The position numbers and the translations under genes were made by a program. Below are positions 59,161-64,000 of a stretch of DNA of 64,000 bases, piece after piece. Source of the DNA: Palsa-506 sp963755815 (GTDB lineage Bacteria; Actinomycetota; Actinomycetes; Streptosporangiales; Streptosporangiaceae); NCBI GenBank assembly GCA_963755815.1, contig CAVWLF010000010.1, positions 248,001 to 312,000 on the forward strand, given 5' to 3'. The notes beneath the pieces were generated by a model. That model was not told where the DNA came from and searched no databases. It worked only from the letters and a program-made list of their open reading frames with translations. Positions within the stretch are counted from its first letter, which is position 1, and the number at the start of each line of letters is the position of its first letter.

Positions 59161-59203
59161 GGACCTTTGGTCCGAGTATCATACCATTGCCCGGCCGCGT
59201 CAA
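59161..59203 (-). promoter_or_regulatory. Operator D and promoter of the monooxygenase operon
   Basis: On the leftward strand -35 TTGACG (59198-59203) and -10 GATACT (59175-59180) are separated by 17 bp. The perfect palindrome GGACC-TTT-GGTCC (59161-59173) starts 1 bp downstream of the -10 box and covers the expected start of transcription. It is the best copy of the regulon operator. The monooxygenase ATG is at 59126. Confidence 0.75.
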
Positions 59204-59251
59204 GCTTTCCGCTGCCCCGCCGCCGGCCGGCCGGAGTGACCGCGCCGGCGG

Positions 59252-59668
59252 TTACCGGGCGCGCATCCTGTTGTTGCGGGCGGCATGCTCGACCTCGGCT
59301 AGGCCCAGCGCCTCCAGCACCGGCGGGACGTAGTTGCCGAACCGGCCGCGCAGCCCCTTCTTCATCCCGTACCAGCCGCCGACCGGATTGGCGGATGACC
59401 GGGCCCAGGCCTCGACCGTGCCCTCCTGGGCCTGCTTCTGCTCGTCGGCGTTGCCCAGCGGCATCCAGTCCCCGTGCTCCTTCAGCATCGCGTGCAGGTC
59501 CTCGATGCAGCGGAGCTGGTAGCGCAGCTGGGTCGTGCCGACCTGGACGACGAGGGACGGAGTGTCCGGCGTCTCGTCTCGCCACGCCTCGTACTCTGAC
59601 TTGCCGGGCGGCGTGGTCAGGATCCAGGGATCCGCGGCGGTCCCCGATCCGGCGACGTCGTTCGTCAT
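59252..59668 (-). CDS. Small protein of unknown function near the monooxygenase operon
   Basis: From the ATG at 59668 (GGAGGGAG upstream) the protein has 138 residues. I do not recognise the family. It starts with a low-complexity MTNDVAGSGTAADPWILTTPP segment, then GKSEYEAWRDE, a central PSLVVQVGTTQLRYQLRCIEDLHAMLKEHGDWMPLG and a helical region to the C-terminus. The pattern looks like a compact alpha/beta protein. It lies 126 bp upstream of the monooxygenase operon and has four 16-bp direct repeats in its own leader. Its reading frame is open further upstream, but that part translates the repeats. Confidence 0.65.
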   Translation of the reverse strand: MTNDVAGSGTAADPWILTTPPGKSEYEAWRDETPDTPSLVVQVGTTQLRYQLRCIEDLHAMLKEHGDWMPLGNADEQKQAQEGTVEAWARSSANPVGGWYGMKKGLRGRFGNYVPPVLEALGLAEVEHAARNNRMRAR

Positions 59669-59680
59669 CGTCTGCTCCCT

Positions 59681-59743
59681 CCGTGGTGGTCCGGCTCCGT
59701 GGTGGTCCGGCTCCGTGGTGGTCCGGCTCCGTGGTGGTCCGGC
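59681..59743. repeat. Four tandem 16-bp repeats carrying a GGTCCGGC element
   Basis: CCGTGGTGGTCCGGCT is repeated four times from 59681 with an exact 16-bp period. Each copy contains GGTCCGGC, which is identical to the right half of operator C (AAAGGTCCGGC) and close to that of site D. The array lies in the leader of the unknown gene at 59252-59668, 13 bp upstream of its start codon. Confidence 0.75.
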
Positions 59744-59762
59744 GATTATGGCACTTGATACA

Positions 59763-59777
59763 TGACATCTACTGTCA
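59763..59777. promoter_or_regulatory. Inverted repeat TGACA-N5-TGTCA, candidate operator
   Basis: TGACA (59763-59767) and TGTCA (59773-59777) form a perfect 5-5-5 inverted repeat. It lies between the divergent unknown gene (59668) and WYL-type regulator gene (59802). It is a good candidate for autoregulation by the latter. Confidence 0.5.
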
Positions 59778-59801
59778 GGAATCAGGGCTATCCTTTGGCC
59801 T

Positions 59802-60443
59802 GTGCGCGCCGGGCGGCTGATCGGGCTGGTGAGCCTCCTGCAGGCCAGGGGCCGGATGACGGCGCGGCAGCTGGCCGCCGAGCTTGAGGTGTCCGAGCGC
59901 ACCATCGTCCGTGACATCGAGGCGCTGATCTCGGCGGGCATCCCGGTTTACCCGGTCCGGGGGTGCCAGGGCGGGTTCGAGCTGCTGGCCGGTTTCCGCG
60001 GCGATGTCCCGGCCGCCGGGCCCTGGCCGGATCGCCCCGGGGCGCGGCTGGCCGGCGCCGGCGTCGGCGGGGTCGGCGGCGGCGTCGTCGGCCCCGGGGC
60101 GCGGCGCGCGCGGGTCCGGCTTTCGCCGCGCGGCCGGAGGCTGGCGGCACTCCTCGGCCGGCCCGCCGATGTGCGGGTTCGCCGGAACGCCGCCGCGGTT
60201 CCGGAGCGGCCGGACTGGGTCGAGGCCTCGGTCCGGATCGAGTCGGTCGGGGCCGCCGTGCTCGACATGCTCGCGCTGGGCGCCGAGGTCGAGGTCCTGC
60301 ACCCGGCCGCGCTGCGGGCCGAGGTGGGCGAGACGGCCCGGCGGCTGGCCAGCCTGTACGCCGACGGCGCGGCCGGTCCCGCGCCTGACGGTGCCGGTCC
60401 CGCGTCCGTGCCTGGCCGCGCGGGGCCGGCGGACCTATCGTGA
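59802..60443 (+). CDS. WYL/YafY-type transcriptional regulator, shortened
   Basis: The 213-residue protein has a DeoR-type helix-turn-helix at the N-terminus (MTARQLAAELEVSERTIVRDIEALISAGIPV) and the WCX-like C-terminal segment SVGAAVLDMLALGAEVEVLHPAALRAEVGETARRLASLY seen in WYL regulators. The middle WYL ligand domain is missing or much reduced, replaced by a Gly/Ala/Pro-rich stretch. Typical WYL regulators have about 320 residues, so it is a short form. The start is GTG; TATCCTTTGGCCT, a weak copy of the regulon operator, ends just before it. Confidence 0.78.
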   Translation: MRAGRLIGLVSLLQARGRMTARQLAAELEVSERTIVRDIEALISAGIPVYPVRGCQGGFELLAGFRGDVPAAGPWPDRPGARLAGAGVGGVGGGVVGPGARRARVRLSPRGRRLAALLGRPADVRVRRNAAAVPERPDWVEASVRIESVGAAVLDMLALGAEVEVLHPAALRAEVGETARRLASLYADGAAGPAPDGAGPASVPGRAGPADLS

Positions 60444-60447
60444 AGGC

Positions 60448-60744
60448 ATGGTCGTTGAGATCAGCACCGCGGCCGCGGAGTACATCGGCCAGCGCGGTGG
60501 CCGGCTCTGGGTCTGGGCCGCCCATCCCCGGATGTGCTGTTCGGGCACGCCGAAGTGGATGCATGCCGCCACCGAGCCCCCGGCCGGCCTGTCCGGGTTC
60601 GTGCCAGTCGCCGTGGCCGGCGTTCAGCTGAGCTTCCGCGCGGTCGGCGGCCGGCAGCCCGGCACGCTGGAGATCGCCTTGCACGGCAAGCGCCGCCCCC
60701 GGGTCGAGGCCTACTGGGACGGCTGCCTGATGGCGATGGACTAG
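60448..60744 (+). CDS. Small HesB/IscA-like protein
   Basis: From the ATG at 60448 the protein has 98 residues. It begins VEISTAAAEYIGQRGG, which resembles the start of HesB/IscA-type scaffold proteins, and has Cys residues in HPRMCCSGTPKW and WDGCLM. The usual C-terminal CGCG motif of IscA is absent, so iron-sulfur binding is uncertain. The start lies 4 bp after the WYL-type regulator stop, so the two are probably co-transcribed. The function remains open. Confidence 0.55.
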   Translation: MVVEISTAAAEYIGQRGGRLWVWAAHPRMCCSGTPKWMHAATEPPAGLSGFVPVAVAGVQLSFRAVGGRQPGTLEIALHGKRRPRVEAYWDGCLMAMD

Positions 60745-60786
60745 CAGACCCGGGAGCAGTCGATCGCGTAGCTATAGAACTTACTT

Positions 60787-60805
60787 ATATAGCTATGTGA
60801 TATAT
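60787..60805. promoter_or_regulatory. AT-rich inverted repeat upstream of the MarR gene
   Basis: ATATA (60787-60791) and TATAT (60801-60805) form an inverted repeat across 9 bp; the palindrome ATAGCTAT (60789-60796) overlaps its left arm. This AT-rich island stands out against GC-rich surroundings and lies 8 bp before the MarR start codon. It fits a MarR autoregulatory operator that overlaps the -10 region. Confidence 0.5.
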
Positions 60806-60813
60806 TTGTCGTC

Positions 60814-61347
60814 ATGCCGCCTCTCTCAGTTGAGCCGCCCGCGAGCCGGGCCGAGTCCGCGAGCCGGACCGAGCCTGCGAGCGGGGCCGAAGCGGCCGGG
60901 CTGGCCGAGGCCGCCGAGGCGCTGGAGCGGGTGACGAGCTGGCTCCGCCGCGCGATCAGGCCGGCCGAGTGGAACGCGGTCGCGCTGTCCACCCTGGATG
61001 CCGTAGCCCGGACCGGGCCGCACCGGATCTCGTACCTGGTCAGTCACGAGCGGATCACCCAGCCCGGCATGACCGGCATCGTGGACCGGCTGGCCGCGGC
61101 GGGCCTGGTCCGGCGTCAGCCCGATCCGGCCGACGGCCGGGCCGCGCTGGTGGCGATAACGCCGGCCGGGCAGGACTACCTGACCTCGGTCCGCCGGCAG
61201 CGCGCCAGCGCGCTCGCGGCGCACATCGGCCAGCTGGAGCCGGGCCAGCAGCGTGCGCTGGCCGCGGCGGCCGCCGCGCTGCAGGCGCTCGCGGCGCGAC
61301 CAATCGACGACGGCCCGTCCGGGCCACCACCAGGAAGGCTGAGATGA
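60814..61347 (+). CDS. MarR family transcriptional regulator
   Basis: The 177-residue protein has the MarR winged helix: WNAVALSTLDAVARTG, ISYLVSHERITQPGMTGIVDRLAAAGLVRRQPDPADGRAALVAITPAG, in which DPADGR marks the wing. The N-terminus (Ala/Ser/Glu-rich) and the C-terminal helices are dimerisation regions. Its stop overlaps the start of an MFS transporter by 4 bp (ATGA). MarR-transporter pairs usually respond to a small toxic or aromatic compound; the compound is unknown. Confidence 0.9.
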   Translation: MPPLSVEPPASRAESASRTEPASGAEAAGLAEAAEALERVTSWLRRAIRPAEWNAVALSTLDAVARTGPHRISYLVSHERITQPGMTGIVDRLAAAGLVRRQPDPADGRAALVAITPAGQDYLTSVRRQRASALAAHIGQLEPGQQRALAAAAAALQALAARPIDDGPSGPPPGRLR

Positions 61348-62681
61348 ATCACCAGGGCGGCGCCAAGGCACCGAGCCCGTTCCGGCAGCCGCGGGCGGTC
61401 TACGCCGTCGGGTTCGCGTGCGTGATCTCGTTCATGGGCATCGGCCTGGTCGACCCGATCCTGCCCGCCCTGGCGGACAAGCTGCACGCGAGTCCCAGCC
61501 AGGTCGAACTGCTGTTCACCAGCTACCTGGTCGTCACCGCGCTCGCGATGCTGGTCACCGGCTGGGTATCGAGCCGCATCGGCGCCAAGCACACCCTGAT
61601 CGCCGGCCTGTCGCTGATCGTCGTGTTCGCCGCGCTGGCCGGATTGAGTGGCAGCATCGGCGGCATCGTCGGCTTCCGGGCCGGCTGGGGCCTCGGCAAC
61701 GCGCTGTTCATCGCCACCTCGCTGGCCGTCATCGTCGGCTCGGCCAGCGGCGGATTCGCGGGCGCGATCGTGCTCTACGAGACCGCGCTCGGCCTCGGCA
61801 TCGCGACCGGCCCGCTGCTCGGCGGCCTGCTGGGCAACATCAGCTGGCGCGGTCCGTTCTTCGGCGTCTCGGTGCTGATGCTGATCGCGCTCGTCGCCAC
61901 CATCGCCTGGGTTCCGGCCACGCCGCGACCGGCCCGGCGGTCGTCCATCCGCGAGCCGATCCTGGCGCTGCGGGACCGGAATCTCTCCCGCACCAGCGTG
62001 ACCGGGCTGCTGTACAACTGGGGCTTCTTCACCGTGCTCGGGTACTCCCCGTTCCTGATGGGCCTGTCGCCGCTGCGGCTCGGCGCCGTGTTCTGCGGCT
62101 GGGGCGTGCTCGTCGCCCTCTTTGCCGTGTTCGCCGCGCCCATGCTCAAGAGCCGGTTCGGCACCGCCCGCACCCTCTACGCCAGCCTGATCCTGGTCGC
62201 CGCCGTGCTCGCCGTGATCGGGATCTTTCCCGGTGACCAGGAAGTCGTCATCGTCACGGTGATCGCCTCCGGCGCGCTGATCGGGCTCAATAACACCCTG
62301 GTGACGACCGCCGTGATGAGCATCAGCCGGGTACCCCGCAGCACCGCCTCGGCCACCTACGGCTTCGTCCGCTTCATCGGCGGCGGCCTGGCGCCCTACG
62401 CCGCGGCGAAGCTGGCCGAGCGCTACAACGCGCACGTCCCGTTCCTGATCGGGGCGGTGACCGTGCTGGCCGGCGTGCTGGTGCTGTCGACCGTCCGGGC
62501 TGCGCTGGACGCCGCCGACGCGGACGAGGCTCAGCCCGGGCCATCCGCCGAGCGCGACGATGCCATCGCCGCCGTCCGGCAGGTCCCCGGACTGCCCGAG
62601 GAGGCGATCACGGCCGGGGCTGACCTGACCGCGGAGGCTGAGCTGACCGGGCTGGCTAGTCCGGCCAGTGATAGGTCGTGA
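61344..62681 (+). CDS. MFS transporter
   Basis: The 445-residue protein has about 12 hydrophobic helices and the MFS signature between helices 2 and 3 (GWVSSRIGAKHTLI) with FMGIGLVDPILPALAD at the start. The pattern matches drug/H+ antiporters of the DHA1 type. It is coupled to the MarR gene by a 4-bp overlap, so the two form a regulator-efflux operon. The last 50 residues are a polar Ala/Glu-rich tail. It converges on a small hypothetical gene with a 26-bp overlap. Confidence 0.9.
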   Translation: MNHQGGAKAPSPFRQPRAVYAVGFACVISFMGIGLVDPILPALADKLHASPSQVELLFTSYLVVTALAMLVTGWVSSRIGAKHTLIAGLSLIVVFAALAGLSGSIGGIVGFRAGWGLGNALFIATSLAVIVGSASGGFAGAIVLYETALGLGIATGPLLGGLLGNISWRGPFFGVSVLMLIALVATIAWVPATPRPARRSSIREPILALRDRNLSRTSVTGLLYNWGFFTVLGYSPFLMGLSPLRLGAVFCGWGVLVALFAVFAAPMLKSRFGTARTLYASLILVAAVLAVIGIFPGDQEVVIVTVIASGALIGLNNTLVTTAVMSISRVPRSTASATYGFVRFIGGGLAPYAAAKLAERYNAHVPFLIGAVTVLAGVLVLSTVRAALDAADADEAQPGPSAERDDAIAAVRQVPGLPEEAITAGADLTAEAELTGLASPASDRS

Positions 62682-62973
62682 CGGCGCCGCCGTCGATGGT
62701 CACCTGGCCGGCCTGCGTGCTGGCGTCACGCCAGACGGTGTAGTCACCGGCGGCCAGGTCCGGGTAGACGGCCGCGTACTGCACCCCGCCGCCGGTCCGG
62801 CGCTCCCGCACCTGGGAGTGCGTGCGCCGGGCGTCCGGGTTGCCGAGCGGGCTGATCTCGATCTCGCGGCCGTCCAGGCCGGCCGGGGTATGCAGCACCA
62901 GGGCGCCAACGCCGGGTCCGACATTGAGCACCACGCTGCCGGAATGGGACGGGCCGGGGACGGACTCGGTCAT
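62656..62973 (-). CDS. Small hypothetical beta-rich protein
   Basis: The 105-residue protein has strands VVLNVGPGVGALVLHTP, REIEISPLG and VQYAAVYPDLAAGDYTVWRD and ends in AVTTYHWPD. This looks like a compact beta-sandwich domain. I do not recognise the family. The start is ATG (62973). The gene lies 149 bp upstream, in its own reading direction, of nothing further and is on the same strand as the DUF4331 gene. Its stop overlaps the MFS gene by 26 bp. Confidence 0.6.
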   Translation of the reverse strand: MTESVPGPSHSGSVVLNVGPGVGALVLHTPAGLDGREIEISPLGNPDARRTHSQVRERRTGGGVQYAAVYPDLAAGDYTVWRDASTQAGQVTIDGGAVTTYHWPD

Positions 62974-63122
62974 CGCGCTGCGCTCCTGCCTTCCATCGGA
63001 CCTGCGGGACTAGGCAATCACAGGAACGGGGGAAACCTGGCCGCCACCGGAAGGATAAACCGCGAAAACGAGCGCCGGCCGGCCCATCGGCAGCACCGGC
63101 CGTCGCTCGCTTCCGGCCCCGG

Positions 63123-64000
63123 TCAGGACGGGTTGTGGTAACCGTCGTAGGGCACGCCCATGTACGGGAACGCCGACAGCGGCTTGTTGGTGACGCTGCT
63201 GCCGGTCAGGCCATCGCTGACGTCCGCGATGGCCGCGTCGGGCTTGTACGTCGGGTCGATCAGGTTGAACACGACGCCGGCGATGGCCCGCAGCTCGATG
63301 GTGACCACGTCGTCGACGATCCGGCGCCCGTTCGGGAAACCGGCCGCGTCACCGCCGATCAGCCCCAGAATGCTGAACGTGCTGGCACTGGGGGGCGTGG
63401 GCGGAATCGACGTGTTCAGCCGCAGCATGTCGGCCTGCACCGAGCCGGTGAAGTTCGTGAAGCCCTTGATCAGGCCGGACGGGATGCCGGTGAGCAGGAT
63501 CGCCTCCAGGTCGGCGCGGGCCGTCCCGGCCTTGTCCAGGGCGGCCAGATCGGGGAACGCGCCCGGGTAGAGGACCGGCAGCAGCCCGGCCAGCTCGGGG
63601 TTCGCGTACGACGCGGCGAACTGCTTGTCGTTCGCGGGCTGCTGCCGGTTCCAGTAGTCCTTCTTGCCCAGCGGGATGATGACCTCGTTGATGAGCGGGT
63701 TGCCCAGCCGGGATACCTGGGTAAACGGGCCGCTGGCGAAGCCGGCGCCCTCCTCGCTGGTGGACACCCTCGCGCGCTGGCGGCTCGCGGTCGTCCAGAC
63801 GCCGATCGTCGGGTGCCCGGAGATGGTCAGCTGGGAGATGGGCACCTGGATCGCGATCGAGTGCACGTTCAGGCGATTAGTGGCGTTCACCCCGGGAGCG
63901 CTCTTGAGCCCCTCGGCCTTCGCGAAGACGTTCAGCTGCTGGATCGGGCGCAGGTTGCCCAGGTCGAAGATCGAGCCCAGGTCGACGTAGAACTGCTCGG
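63123..64000 (-). CDS. DUF4331 domain protein, C-terminal part
   Basis: The frame runs leftward from the right window edge to the stop at 63123, so only the C-terminal 292 residues are present. Matching segments are LNVFAKAEG, IAIQVPISQLT, TTASRQRARV, GNPLINEVIIPLGKKDYWN, SGLIKGFTNFTGSVQADMLRLN, NGRRIVDDVVTIELRAIAG and FPYMGVPYDGYHNP. These are typical of DUF4331, large exported proteins of unknown function common in actinomycetes and some Gram-negatives. Upstream sequence is needed to see the signal peptide. Confidence 0.85.
   Translation of the reverse strand, partial: EQFYVDLGSIFDLGNLRPIQQLNVFAKAEGLKSAPGVNATNRLNVHSIAIQVPISQLTISGHPTIGVWTTASRQRARVSTSEEGAGFASGPFTQVSRLGNPLINEVIIPLGKKDYWNRQQPANDKQFAASYANPELAGLLPVLYPGAFPDLAALDKAGTARADLEAILLTGIPSGLIKGFTNFTGSVQADMLRLNTSIPPTPPSASTFSILGLIGGDAAGFPNGRRIVDDVVTIELRAIAGVVFNLIDPTYKPDAAIADVSDGLTGSSVTNKPLSAFPYMGVPYDGYHNPS

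Noticed and set aside
59681..59743. CRISPR-like direct repeats
   Set aside because: The 16-bp units follow each other without spacers and no cas genes are present, so this is a tandem repeat.
1..64000. tRNA, rRNA, insertion sequence or prophage genes
   Set aside because: No cloverleaf-type sequence, no rRNA segment, no transposase-like protein and no phage structural genes were seen. The LysM-like miniprotein and the HNH protein are not sufficient evidence of a prophage.

Overview
The window is very GC-rich, densely packed bacterial DNA with strong third-position GC bias, many GTG starts and ATGA/GTGA gene overlaps. Deazaflavin(F420)-type oxidoreductases, a DUF222/HNH protein, PadR, MarR and FadR regulators, a Tat-exported amine oxidase and a lone ParA partition pair point to a high-GC actinomycete, probably a soil lineage near the Streptosporangiales or Frankiales; I cannot name a genus. 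No rRNA, tRNA, CRISPR array or insertion sequence was found.

Layout. 1-6742: an amino-compound island (SDR, cupin, aminotransferase, Lrp regulator, glutamine synthetase-like ligase, Dabb protein and an APC permease broken by three +1 frameshifts). 6780-10744: NTF2-fold protein, DUF1707, PadR regulator, a ParA plus ribbon-helix-helix pair beside DnaA-box-like repeats, a LysM-like miniprotein and lspA. 10788-18453: catabolic genes (GlcG-like, ICL/PEP mutase family, mandelate racemase family, HD protein, amidohydrolase, F420-dependent reductase, DUF2090 aldolase-like, amidase, DUF2784). 18604-26220: exported beta-lactamase-fold protein, isochorismatase fold, amidohydrolase, AI-2E exporter family, a beta-propeller with recent repeats and a COG4705 membrane protein. 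26237-29495: a three-gene signalling operon (histidine kinase, degenerate kinase-like membrane protein, LuxR-type regulator). 29613-38069: helicase, exported M1-like peptidase, GH65 phosphorylase with beta-phosphoglucomutase, and a LigAB-type extradiol dioxygenase pair. 38070-42847: repeats, an adhesin-like gene remnant, a DUF222/HNH protein and a Tat amine oxidase.

42848-48120 holds a candidate proteolytic signalling module: a TPR-CHAT (caspase-like) gene, split by a +1 frameshift, is divergent from a cytoplasmic subtilase with a cysteine-repeat tail, an ECF-like sigma factor and a small beta-rich protein.

48098-59668 is the most coherent system. Four transcription units (C26 hydrolase, flavin reductase and esterase; DUF1116 and SDR; APC permease and glutamine synthetase-like ligase; luciferase-like monooxygenase, SDR and alpha/beta hydrolase) surround a FadR-type regulator. 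Each unit carries the same operator, GGACCTTTGGYCC or a close variant. At three promoters the operator lies 1-2 bp downstream of a recognisable -10 box, over the expected start of transcription. I infer one repressor-controlled regulon for uptake, gamma-glutamylation, oxidation and hydrolysis of an unknown amine or amide.

59802-64000: a short WYL-type regulator, a HesB-like small protein, a MarR/MFS operon, a small hypothetical gene and the C-terminal part of a DUF4331 protein that runs off the window edge.
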